Positions 7,665-14,642 of a DNA stretch of 64,000 nt are shown here, in pieces. The stretch is from positions 744,001-808,000 of the forward strand of contig NZ_AP022873.1 of NCBI RefSeq assembly GCF_014701235.1, written 5' to 3'. Origin of the DNA: Dissulfurispira thermophila. Its GTDB lineage: Bacteria; Nitrospirota; Thermodesulfovibrionia; Thermodesulfovibrionales; Dissulfurispiraceae. The notes beneath the pieces are model-generated. The model was not told the DNA's origin. It searched no databases and saw only the letters and a program-made list of their open reading frames with translations. Positions within the stretch are counted from its first letter, which is position 1, and every line of letters begins with the position of its first letter. The position numbers and the translations under genes are program-made.

Positions 7665-7946
7665 ATGCTTGTTATCATTAAGAGTTCACCTGATACAGCA
7701 GAGGGCAAAAGGGGAGTAAAACTTGCAAGGGACATGGCTGGTGATATTTGCCTGATACAAAATGCAGTATATTTTGCTCAAAAAGGTAGGATCGAAGATT
7801 TTTGTGGAACAGCTTATGTCCTTGACGAAGATGCAAGATTGAGAGGACTAAAATCAGAGGATATAGACAAAGGGATTAAGGAAATAAGTTACAATGGGCT
7901 TGTAGATTTAATGGTAAAAGAGGATAAGGTAGTGGGAATGTTTTAG
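7665..7946 (+). CDS. DsrH/TusB-like sulfur relay protein
   Basis: A 93-residue DsrH/TusB-family protein. The usual features are the N-terminal LVIIKSSPDT strand and the central VYFAQKGRIED...GTAYVLDEDARLRGL region. AGGGAGG precedes the ATG. It closes the arsR-dsrE-dsrF-dsrH-like operon and presumably joins the other two proteins in a persulfide-transfer complex. The sequence directly after its stop switches into a truncated sulfide:quinone oxidoreductase, suggesting a deletion that removed the intervening gene starts. Confidence 0.82.
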   Translation: MLVIIKSSPDTAEGKRGVKLARDMAGDICLIQNAVYFAQKGRIEDFCGTAYVLDEDARLRGLKSEDIDKGIKEISYNGLVDLMVKEDKVVGMF

Positions 7947-8280
7947 GAGTTTGCCTTCTCTTCCATGGCTGATTATCGGACATAGAAGACCTGATGACAT
8001 AAAACTAAAGGTTTCTGAAATACTAAAGCCAAAAGCTATAGATTTTATTAACGAGGCTGCAGTAAGAATAGAGCATGATTCGTCAAAGGTATACACTGCA
8101 AAAAGAGAAATTCCGTACAACTATCTCGTAATATCAACAGGCCCGTATCTCTCATTTGATGAGGTGCAAGGGCTTGGTCCTGAAAAAGGATACACAGACT
8201 GCACCTTTACCCTTGATCATGCTATAAAGACCAATCTTTCATGGAAGAAACTCCTCAAAGAACCTATGACCATCATATGA
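7942..8280 (+). pseudogene. sulfide:quinone oxidoreductase fragment
   Basis: The frame reads SLPSLPWLIIGHRRPDDIKL ... REIPYNYLVISTGPYLSFDEVQGLGPEKGYTDCTF, typical of the middle of FAD-dependent sulfide:quinone oxidoreductases (SQR). The N-terminal dinucleotide-binding GxGxxG region is absent. The frame begins right at the DsrH-like stop and breaks off after KKLLKEPMTII at a TGA. About two thirds of a normal protein of some 400 residues is missing. It was probably a functional partner of the DsrEFH-like genes before deletion. Confidence 0.75.
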
Positions 8281-8832
8281 ACTCGCATTCAAAATGGATG
8301 CAGAGCTTAGGAAAAGGAAAAAAAGGGGAAGATACGTTTTACATAGCATGGGACCCTGTTGCAAGAGATACCTTCGGTGCAGAGATGTTCAAATTGATGG
8401 CAATCTTTGCTCCCCTTGCAGGTCTGATAATGCTTGTTGTGAGGTATCTCATGTTCACGGATCTATTCCTTCTCAGTCACATTGATGATGGATGCAATGG
8501 TGAGCATTATCTGGAGCATGGGTCTTTTGATAGGAGCAGGAATCCCTGTTCACATCATGAGTTAAATGGCTCCTGTATTCTTTATGGCTATTGCAATAGA
8601 CAGCATCCATATATTCAATTAATTCTACTTCTGTTTCAGTGAGATTAAAAATAAGAGACTTGTGATCATATAGACAATGAGATCTGTTGGAAGGCCTATC
8701 CGTTACACAGCAGCAACAACCGCAGCAAATATGTATTATAGCTACAAAATATCATGGATTGATAAGGCAAACTTCCTGACTTTAAAAGAAGAATCCTTTT
8801 ATCAGAAATGCAACAATGCCTATGAGGTTTAA
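8281..8832 (+). pseudogene. MMPL/RND exporter remnant joined to LolA-like remnant
   Basis: Reading across frames recovers pieces of an MMPL/RND-type membrane transporter: DTFGAEMFKLMAIFAPLAG, then after a frameshift near 8465 MVSIIWSMGLLIGAGIPVHIM, MAIAIDSIHIFN and RSVGRPIRYTAATTAA, with internal stops. Just past 8730 the frame continues as YKISWIDKANFLTLKEE. That resembles the lipoprotein-sorting (LolA-like) protein commonly encoded beside such exporters. The junction looks like a deletion fusing two neighbouring genes. The 3' end overlaps the minus-strand coiled-coil gene. Confidence 0.65.
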
Positions 8833-9138
8833 GATTACAATTATATATAGTCTGTCAAAGCGTTTATTGATGTTATCAAAGCGTTCGTTGGCATCAAGCA
8901 TGAATGAGTCAAAGCGTTTGTTAATGTTATCAAAGCGTTCGTTGACATCCAGCATGAAGGTGTCAAGGCGTTTGTTAGTTTCGTCAATTCGCTTATTGAT
9001 ATTAGCAAATTCTTCTTTTGTTTCTGATTTAAAATCCCTTATCTCATCCCGTATTAAATCCAATTCTCTGAAGATAAAAGTTAGGGGATCCGCCTTATAC
9101 AGAATGTCTTCTTTCTTTTCTTCTGTTTGCGGTGCCAT
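8782..9138 (-). CDS. coiled-coil protein with C-terminal membrane anchor
   Basis: A 118-residue protein: acidic N-terminus (MAPQTEEKKED), a long helical region with near-identical 18-residue repeats (NERFDNINKRFDSFMLDA), and a C-terminal hydrophobic helix (LYIIVILNLIGIVAFLIKGFFF). The repeats are also nearly identical in DNA (54-bp units), so their number may vary between strains. I chose the ATG at 9138; an upstream ATG at 9177 would overlap a promoter-like element at 9146-9173. Neither start has a clear Shine-Dalgarno. Similar small tail-anchored coiled-coil proteins are common and of unknown function. The gene lies inside the remains of the exporter/outer-membrane gene cluster. Confidence 0.65.
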   Translation of the reverse strand: MAPQTEEKKEDILYKADPLTFIFRELDLIRDEIRDFKSETKEEFANINKRIDETNKRLDTFMLDVNERFDNINKRFDSFMLDANERFDNINKRFDRLYIIVILNLIGIVAFLIKGFFF

Positions 9139-9636
9139 ATCTTTTATTATATTAATTCTAACAGTAATGTCAAGCATTACTTATGCTCAGGATATCTCTA
9201 TTCACGGTTTCTTTCAGGGAAACTATTCCTTCAGCACGAGGGCAAATCATGCTGGAGGCGATTTCAAATGGGGAGATGTGAGAGCCCAATTAAGGCTCGA
9301 GGTATCAAAAGGGAGACTTAGAGTTGTATGCATGACTATTCGGAATACAAGAAAAATCAGCCTGCAGGACTTCCCATAGATAAAAGACTTTATCAGCTTG
9401 CCACGATAAGGCTGACACAGCTTCTGATGCACCAGAACTTAAGGCTTAGCTTTTTTTCCTTTTACAGTCCGTCAGATGGAGATTACATGCTGAATCCTGA
9501 GATTAAATACAACTTCTCCGACCACATCTGGGCAGCAATCGGAGGTAATATCTTTGGCGGAGGAGAGAGATGGAGCCAATTCGGGCAACTGGTTAAAAAT
9601 GATAATATTTATTTACAGTTGAGGTGTGAATTCTAA
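9139..9636 (+). pseudogene. outer-membrane beta-barrel protein, broken
   Basis: A signal-peptide tail and mature start (SSITYA then QDISIHGFFQGNYSFSTRA) lead into barrel-like sequence (KWGDVRAQLRLEVSK). After a frameshift and apparent internal deletion near 9325 the next frame resumes and ends in the terminal barrel strands (DGDYMLNPEIKYNFSDH, IYLQLRCEF). Such proteins of the DUF1302-like type usually accompany MMPL exporters, so this is the third member of the same decaying cluster. The start codon is lost. Confidence 0.6.
9146..9173 (-). promoter_or_regulatory. possible promoter of the coiled-coil gene
   Basis: Minus strand TTGACA (9168-9173), 16-base spacer, TATAAT (9146-9151). Both hexamers are perfect. 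Predicted transcription begins at or within a base or two of the ATG at 9138, implying a leaderless message. It lies in former signal-peptide coding DNA, so it could be fortuitous. Confidence 0.4.
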
Positions 9637-10016
9637 AGATGAAAAATTGGCACTTTATATGCCTTTTGTCTCCGGAGACGACGAAATGTTTTACATCACT
9701 GCTGTCCAAAATAATCTAAATTCATACTGACTACCTGCATAAAATAAAGCTCATGAGCAGGCTAATCCACATTTTTGAAATCAGGTTGCCCTTTATTTTT
9801 TTTATCTTTTATCATTATGCCGTCCAATTAAATCCATCCCATTGAAAGCTGTGCTGCAACCTCAATCATCTGTAGCGGTTCAAATGTATTGCATATCTAT
9901 ACCCATAAATCTCTATGGAAGGCTTTTCTAATATTTTTTGGACAGGTGTGGCTTTGATATAAATAACCAACAGTTTCTGACATTGCCGTCTTAATTTTGG
10001 TCAACCAAAAAAGAGG
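9637..10016. other. 380-base region without an intact gene
   Basis: Plus-strand frame at about 9637-9730 reads DEKLALYMPFVSGDDEMFYI then stops, apparently another gene fragment that I cannot assign. The rest is AT-rich with no coding frame I would defend. It separates the decayed exporter cluster from the toxin-antitoxin remnant. Confidence 0.5.
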
Positions 10017-10028
10017 ATGTTTGAAATA

Positions 10029-10289
10029 ATGAAAACATTATCTCTTTCAGAGGCAAAAATGAAACTGAGTAGTCTTGTAAATTCGGTTTGCAGAACAAAT
10101 GAAGAGATCATTATTACAAAAAACGGCTCTCCTGCTGCCGTACTGATCAGCCCTGATGAGCTTGAGAGTTGGAAAGAGACAGTCGGTATACGTTCTGCCC
10201 CTGACTTTATGGCTGAGATTAAGAAAAACTTGGCTACTTTGAAAAAAGGCAAGGCAAAACTCTATACTCTTGAGGAACTGTTCAGATAA
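10029..10289 (+). CDS. Phd/YefM-family antitoxin
   Basis: An 86-residue Phd/YefM antitoxin. The N-terminal DNA-binding fold is visible in MKTLSLSEAKMKLSSLVNSV and EEIIITKNGSPAAVLISPDELE, followed by a C-terminal toxin-neutralising tail. The start at 10029 matches the family start; an alternative ATG at 10017 is possible, and AAGAGG at 10011 is rather far from 10029. Its stop codon is immediately followed by the ATG of a RelE/ParE-type toxin that is truncated, so the antitoxin appears orphaned. Confidence 0.85.
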   Translation: MKTLSLSEAKMKLSSLVNSVCRTNEEIIITKNGSPAAVLISPDELESWKETVGIRSAPDFMAEIKKNLATLKKGKAKLYTLEELFR

Positions 10290-10463
10290 ATGAGTATACA
10301 TAGGCTAAAGATGTCTGATGAGACAGCAGAATTAATCCGCACCCTACATCCAGGCATTAAACGGAAAATTAAGGCAGCATTAAAGGTTATTTTAGATGAC
10401 CATTGGTCAGGTATGGCATTAAAAAATGAACTTGAAGGACTTCAAAGTTTTAAAGGATTTTTA
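10290..10463 (+). pseudogene. RelE/ParE-family toxin, C-terminus lost at tRNA-Asp
   Basis: Starts directly after the antitoxin stop. Residues MSIHRLKMSDETAELI...HPGIKRKIKAAL...DDHWSGMALKNELEGLQSFK follow the RelE/ParE pattern. After SFK the expected R-(Y/F)R-(I/V) strand and C-terminal catalytic region are missing. The frame instead runs into the antisense of tRNA-Asp (reading GRGSNPRPPA) and stops. About one third of the toxin is gone, so it is presumably inactive. Confidence 0.75.
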
Positions 10464-10540
10464 TGGCGGGGCGGACGGGGCTCGAACCCGCGACCTCCGG
10501 CGTGACAGGCCGGCGTTCTAACCAGCTGAACTACCGCCCC
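10464..10540 (-). tRNA. tRNA-Asp (GTC)
   Basis: A 77-nt cloverleaf on the minus strand: acceptor stem GGGGCGG/CCGCCCC, D-loop GTTCAGCTGGTTAGAAC, anticodon loop CTGTCAC with anticodon GTC, T-loop GGTTCGAGCCC, discriminator G and encoded CCA (10464-10466). It forms a pair with tRNA-Val 11 bases upstream. Confidence 0.95.
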
Positions 10541-10551
10541 AAAGCGGTTTA

Positions 10552-10627
10552 TGGTAGGCGGAACAGGGATCGAACCTGTGACCCCAGCCTTGTAAGGGCT
10601 GTGCTCTCCCATCTGAGCTATCCGCCC
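10552..10627 (-). tRNA. tRNA-Val (TAC)
   Basis: A 76-nt cloverleaf on the minus strand: acceptor GGGCGGA/TCCGCCT (one G-U pair), D-arm GCTCAGATGGGAGAGC, anticodon stem CAGCC/GGCTG with loop CTTACAA (anticodon TAC), T-arm ACAGGTTCGATCCCTGT, discriminator A, encoded CCA. Confidence 0.95.
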
Positions 10628-10712
10628 AAAAAGCGATTTATATTAAACTATATAAAGTTTAATTTTGTCAATTGCTTGAATTATATGGCGATTGTTGGTT
10701 ATTATTCAACTT

Positions 10713-11690
10713 ATGAGATTTTTAAGGATTGTTATATATGCTTTGGTGTTTTTTGTAGTATATTTTACATCTGCCTTTGCTGAGGTTTATTCTTTTAGCA
10801 AAGAAAATACAGTAATAGGAATTATCAAGACACACAAGATTAATGGTAATGAATCTTTAATAGAAGTAGCAAGGAACTACGGACTCGGTTACAACGAGAT
10901 TGTGGATGCAAATCCAAAGCTTGATCCTTTTCTTCCTGGGAATAATTCGATTGTTAATATACCTACTATGTGGATATTGCCTGATGTGGCAATATATGAT
11001 GGAATTGTCATAAATATCTCAGAAATGAGGCTTTACTATTTTTTTAAACAAAAAAAGACTGTATTGGTAAGAACATTTCCTATAGGTATTGGTGACGAAG
11101 GAAATGATACCCCAGTTGGAAACTTCAAGATAATAGAAAAAATAGTTAATCCTGCGTGGCATGTGCCAGAGTCAATTAAGAAGGAGAAACCTGATTTACC
11201 TGATGTGGTCCCGCCGGGTCCTGATAACCCTCTTGGCACGCATGCATTAAGGTTATCTCTTGGAAGTTATCTAATTCATGGAACGAACAGGCCATGGGCC
11301 GTTGGAAGAAGGGTTACTCATGGATGTATAAGACTTTATCCTGAGGATGTCCCTAAGCTTTTTCAGATGGTGCCTAATGGTACTAAAGTGACCATTGTCA
11401 GGCAGCCTGTTAAAGTAGGTGTGAAGGACAATAAGGTGTATATAGAAGTGCATAAAGATGATATGGAAAAGAATATGAACTATTTTAATGAGGCTGTGGA
11501 ATTATTGAGAAAAAAAGGTTTGCTTAAAAGAATAAATACAGAGAAATTATACCATGCTATTAGAGAAAAGAGTGGAGTTCCTGTGGAGATTTCGAGTCTG
11601 AAAATAGAACTCCCGCAAAAAATTTTCGCAGAAAATTTTTTGCGGGAGGACAAATTTACTTTTTCTGCTGTAACTCAAAAGCCTTTTTAG
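10713..11690 (+). CDS. L,D-transpeptidase with LysM-like domain
   Basis: An exported YkuD/ErfK-family L,D-transpeptidase of 325 residues. A signal peptide ends near YFTSAFA-EVY. A LysM-like segment (NESLIEVARNYGLGYNEIVDANP) follows, then the catalytic domain with SYLIHGTNRPWAVGRRVTHGCIRL. HGCIRL holds the active cysteine (HxxxSHGChR type). Such enzymes make 3-3 peptidoglycan crosslinks or attach lipoproteins to meso-DAP. It is convergent with an Lpp-like coiled-coil lipoprotein gene, a plausible substrate. The start at 10713 (MRFLRIVIY) gives a clean signal peptide; 10692 is also possible. A perfect 17-bp inverted repeat lies within its last 27 codons, and its end overlaps the opposing gene by 35 bases. 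Confidence 0.88.
   Translation: MRFLRIVIYALVFFVVYFTSAFAEVYSFSKENTVIGIIKTHKINGNESLIEVARNYGLGYNEIVDANPKLDPFLPGNNSIVNIPTMWILPDVAIYDGIVINISEMRLYYFFKQKKTVLVRTFPIGIGDEGNDTPVGNFKIIEKIVNPAWHVPESIKKEKPDLPDVVPPGPDNPLGTHALRLSLGSYLIHGTNRPWAVGRRVTHGCIRLYPEDVPKLFQMVPNGTKVTIVRQPVKVGVKDNKVYIEVHKDDMEKNMNYFNEAVELLRKKGLLKRINTEKLYHAIREKSGVPVEISSLKIELPQKIFAENFLREDKFTFSAVTQKPF
11610..11648. terminator. 17-bp inverted repeat inside the gene end
   Basis: Arms 11610-11626 and 11632-11648 (CTCCCGCAAAAAATTTT and its exact complement) with a 5-base loop. It is coding for the L,D-transpeptidase tail and lies 8 bases past the lipoprotein gene stop. The GC-rich base plus T-run geometry suits a bidirectional terminator. 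Confidence 0.6.
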
Positions 11691-12027
11691 CCTTACCAAA
11701 TGCAGCTTCAGCTCTGTCAGCAGCAGCTTCAGCTCTTTTTGCAGCAGCCTCAGCCCTATCAGCAGAGTCTTTTGCAATCCTCATTGCCTCCTGTGCAAGA
11801 GATTTGGCTTCTGCTGCATCTCTCTTAGCTGCAGAGACATCAGAAGACAGTGCTCCAACCTTGCCTTCGAGAGCGCTTACTTTGGATTCAAGAGATGAGA
11901 CCCTTGCCTCGAGTTTGCTGATCCTATCAACAAGAGGGTCTATCTGCTGCTTTACATAGTCTTTTGTAGCACATCCGAAGGAGAAGAGGAATAATACTGC
12001 TATTACTAATAGAAGTGCCTTTTTCAT
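11656..12027 (-). CDS. Lpp-like coiled-coil lipoprotein
   Basis: A 123-residue lipoprotein: signal peptide MKKALLLVIAVLFLFSFGC with lipobox FSFG-C, then a continuous heptad region (VDRISKLEARVSSLESKV...) and an alanine-zipper stretch (AEAAAKRAEAAADRAEAA) as in Lpp/OprI. It ends in ...LQQKK; a C-terminal lysine in Braun lipoprotein is the residue joined to peptidoglycan by L,D-transpeptidases. A GGGGGTGAAAA ribosome site precedes the ATG. Its facing neighbour is an L,D-transpeptidase, consistent with an outer-membrane tethering pair. That pairing is inference. Confidence 0.85.
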   Translation of the reverse strand: MKKALLLVIAVLFLFSFGCATKDYVKQQIDPLVDRISKLEARVSSLESKVSALEGKVGALSSDVSAAKRDAAEAKSLAQEAMRIAKDSADRAEAAAKRAEAAADRAEAAFGKAKKAFELQQKK

Positions 12028-12058
12028 CTATTTTTTCACCCCCTTTCTGGAAAAATAT

Positions 12059-12081
12059 TGTATCTTTAAGAGAAAGATACA
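12059..12081 (-). terminator. terminator of the znu operon
   Basis: Perfect 9-bp stem TGTATCTTT/AAAGATACA with a 5-base loop, 18 bases after the znuB stop on the minus strand, followed in that direction by ATATTTTT. Confidence 0.65.
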
Positions 12082-12098
12082 CCTAACCAAATAAAATT

Positions 12099-12905
12099 TC
12101 AAGTATTTTTTAAGATTTTGCTGAAAAATGCAACAAAAAATATAGTGGCCAATAGAATCACTATAGTTCCACCTGATGCTAAATTAAAGCGATAAGATAT
12201 TATAATGCCGGCGATTGCAGAAAACATGGATATAAAACATGAGACTATTATCATTTTGTAAAATCGTTTTGTTAACATTTGTGCGGCAGCACCCGGTATT
12301 ACGAGTAGCGCTGAAATGAGTATAATACCTACCAGTTTAATGCCTATAACTATTGCGACTGCCATGGTCAGCAGAAATATGGATTTTATAAGTCTTACTT
12401 TTATACCGCTTACAAATGCAAGTTCTTCATTAAATGTGATGAAGTAGAGTTTTTTTATGATTAGCGTTAAGACTCCCATCAAAACGAGTGTCGTGAATAC
12501 TGCTATTAATGCATCCTCATCTGTTATTGCCAGAATGCTGCCAAAAAGATAGCCGAATAGGTCAACATTATAACTTGACGATAGCCCGATAAGAACTATG
12601 CCGAGAGCCATTGAACTCGAAAAGAATATTCCTATAGCCGTATCTTCTGCGAGCCTTCCCTTTGAGCTTATCTGCTCTATGCCAAATGCCATTACAACTG
12701 AATATACAAGTGCTGTAAGCAAAGGATTTATACCCAGCAGGAAACCTATTGAGACACCTCCAAAGGCAGCATGAGAAATACCTGATCCAAGAAATGATAT
12801 GCGTCTCAATACTATAAAGACAGATATTATCCCTGAAAAAAGGGAAAGCACTGCCCCTGTAAGCAATGCCCTTTGCATGAAACCATATGAAATAATTTCT
12901 AACAT
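12099..12905 (-). CDS. znuB: zinc ABC transporter permease
   Basis: A 268-residue ABC-3-family permease with about eight hydrophobic helices. Characteristic stretches are GSGISHAAFGGVSIG near the N-terminus and GIILISALLVIPGAAAQ in the second half. It starts one base after the end of the ATPase gene. The operon is znuA-znuC-znuB, with a hairpin terminator downstream. Manganese cannot be excluded from the permease alone, but the solute-binding protein is ZnuA-like. Confidence 0.9.
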   Translation of the reverse strand: MLEIISYGFMQRALLTGAVLSLFSGIISVFIVLRRISFLGSGISHAAFGGVSIGFLLGINPLLTALVYSVVMAFGIEQISSKGRLAEDTAIGIFFSSSMALGIVLIGLSSSYNVDLFGYLFGSILAITDEDALIAVFTTLVLMGVLTLIIKKLYFITFNEELAFVSGIKVRLIKSIFLLTMAVAIVIGIKLVGIILISALLVIPGAAAQMLTKRFYKMIIVSCFISMFSAIAGIIISYRFNLASGGTIVILLATIFFVAFFSKILKNT

Positions 12906-12906
12906 T

Positions 12907-13689
12907 TCAATTTTTTTGTCCGCTTTGCAGCCTCTCGCATTTATCGCATAACTCTGTGTGCATCATAATATCTACATGTTTGCCATAAAGCTGCTTTATT
13001 ACTGTATCATTAAGGGCGCCGAGTGGGCTGCCATGATAGTGCAAGGTCTTGTTTAGACACGCAATTTCATCGACATATGATGTTACTGCCCCTATATCGT
13101 GTGAGACCATTATTATGGTGAGATTGAGTTTTTTTTGAAGTCCCTTCAGTAGGTGATAAAAATCTTCCTGGCCAACTACATCTATTCCTGTGCTTGGTTC
13201 ATCAAGTACCAATATCTTTGGATTATTTATGAGTGCACGTGCAATGGATACTCGCTGTTGCTGACCTCCTGAGAGATTCCCGAATAATTCATTTTCATAG
13301 CCAGACATATTCATCATAGATAGCATTTCTTTTGCAAGATTAATTTCTTCTTTAGAATGCCAACTGAAGACCCCAAGCCTTGAATAGATGCCCATTAAGA
13401 CGACATCTATTGCCCTTGCAGGAAATGTTGTCTCTATCATTTGGCTCTGTGGAAGGTAACCGAATATCCCCTTTTTTATGGCGATTATTGGTGTATCACC
13501 AAATATTTTTATGCTGCCGGATTTTGGCTTTATGATGCCTATAATTACTCTAAGCAATGTTGTCTTTCCACTCCCGTTTGGTCCAACAATACCGAGAAAT
13601 CTTCCTTCCGCAAGTTCGAGATTTATATCTTTTAATATCTCCTTATTGTTTATGGATACATCGAGATTTTTTATTTCAACAGCATTCAT
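12907..13689 (-). CDS. znuC: zinc ABC transporter ATP-binding protein
   Basis: A 260-residue ABC ATPase: Walker A GPNGSGKTT, Q-loop YLPQSQ, signature LSGGQQQR, Walker B ILVLDEPSTGID, switch histidine MVSHD. The C-terminal tail is rich in Cys/His (MMHTELCDKCERLQSG), an addition that could bind metal. It lies between znuA and znuB in one operon with gaps of 13 bases or fewer. Confidence 0.92.
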   Translation of the reverse strand: MNAVEIKNLDVSINNKEILKDINLELAEGRFLGIVGPNGSGKTTLLRVIIGIIKPKSGSIKIFGDTPIIAIKKGIFGYLPQSQMIETTFPARAIDVVLMGIYSRLGVFSWHSKEEINLAKEMLSMMNMSGYENELFGNLSGGQQQRVSIARALINNPKILVLDEPSTGIDVVGQEDFYHLLKGLQKKLNLTIIMVSHDIGAVTSYVDEIACLNKTLHYHGSPLGALNDTVIKQLYGKHVDIMMHTELCDKCERLQSGQKN

Positions 13690-13702
13690 TTTATGAGTTC
13701 CT

Positions 13703-14602
13703 TTATCTCATAGCTTTTTCCATTTGTAATAGATTATAGCGCATAAGCTTTATATATGTATCTCTATCAGGTATATTTGCTGCACCAATTGGGTCAAGGA
13801 ATAGTACCTTTGCATTGACTTCTTTTGCTATCGCCTCTGCTATTTTGGGATTAAACTGAGGCTCTGCAAATACCACACGGGCATTTGATTTCTTAAGTCC
13901 TTGTATTATTCTTGCAATATCACGAGGTGCAAGTTCTCTACCCGGAGCTTCTTCTATAACACCGATAACCTTTAGTCCATATCTTTTAGAGAAATAGTTC
14001 CATGCAGGATGGAAGGTCACATATTCCCTTGTCTTAAATATTTTTACCTTTTGTAATATTTCTTCGTTCAATCTATCGAGTTCTTTTTTATAACTATCTG
14101 CATTGTCAGTATAGAGTTTTCTGTTTTGAGGATCTATTTTTATAAGTGTATTTGCTACTCTATCGACGATTTTTTTTGTAAGTACAGGGTCGAGCCAGAA
14201 ATGTGGGTCCGCTGTCTGTCCTTTATGCCCATGCCCATGTTCATGCTCGTGCTCGTGAATACCATATATGAGGGGCATGTCATTTGATAGGTCTATTACC
14301 ATCAGATTTTTATTGGATGCAGCCTTTACTACTCTGTCTGCCCAGAACTCAAGACCCGCCCCTATTTTAATGAATACCTTTGCATTGTAAAGTTCCATCA
14401 TCTGTTTTGGCGTGGGCTCAAAGGTATGGGGTGATGCAGCGGGAGGGAGCAAGGTCTTTACAATAACCTTATCCTTCCCTATTTGTTTTGTTATGTCATA
14501 AAGGGGATGGATTGAAACAATGACTTTTACAGGTTCTGCAAGAACAGCACGAGCAAAAAAAAGATAGATGAGTAAAAATAGGAAAACAAAAGTCTTTTTC
14601 AT
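13703..14602 (-). CDS. znuA: zinc ABC transporter substrate-binding protein
   Basis: A 299-residue periplasmic metal-binding protein (cluster A-I). A signal peptide ends near ARAVLA-EPVK. A histidine-rich loop HEHEHEHGHGHKG, typical of ZnuA rather than manganese-specific homologues, is followed by DPHFWLDP. Other ligand regions include SPHTFEPTPKQ and TFHPAWNYFSKRYG. GGAGG precedes the ATG. Only 40 bases separate it from the divergent MFS gene. That gap contains an AT-rich imperfect dyad (ATGTTATTATATCAATAT) that might be a Zur site, but I would not assert it. Confidence 0.92.
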   Translation of the reverse strand: MKKTFVFLFLLIYLFFARAVLAEPVKVIVSIHPLYDITKQIGKDKVIVKTLLPPAASPHTFEPTPKQMMELYNAKVFIKIGAGLEFWADRVVKAASNKNLMVIDLSNDMPLIYGIHEHEHEHGHGHKGQTADPHFWLDPVLTKKIVDRVANTLIKIDPQNRKLYTDNADSYKKELDRLNEEILQKVKIFKTREYVTFHPAWNYFSKRYGLKVIGVIEEAPGRELAPRDIARIIQGLKKSNARVVFAEPQFNPKIAEAIAKEVNAKVLFLDPIGAANIPDRDTYIKLMRYNLLQMEKAMR

Positions 14603-14642
14603 TTATACCTCCGAAATTCCCTCAATATTGATATAATAACAT

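Noticed and set aside
9826-9935. Minus-strand fragment reading TFEPLQMIEVAAQLSMGWI as a gene
   Set aside because: Stops on both sides, no start or ribosome site; too short to assign.
10463-10783. Plus-strand ORF reading GRGSNPRPPA / RTGLEPATS
   Set aside because: This is the familiar spurious translation across antisense tRNA genes.
14603-14642. Zur box between znuA and the MFS gene
   Set aside because: An AT-rich imperfect dyad is present, but it does not match a Zur consensus well enough to annotate.
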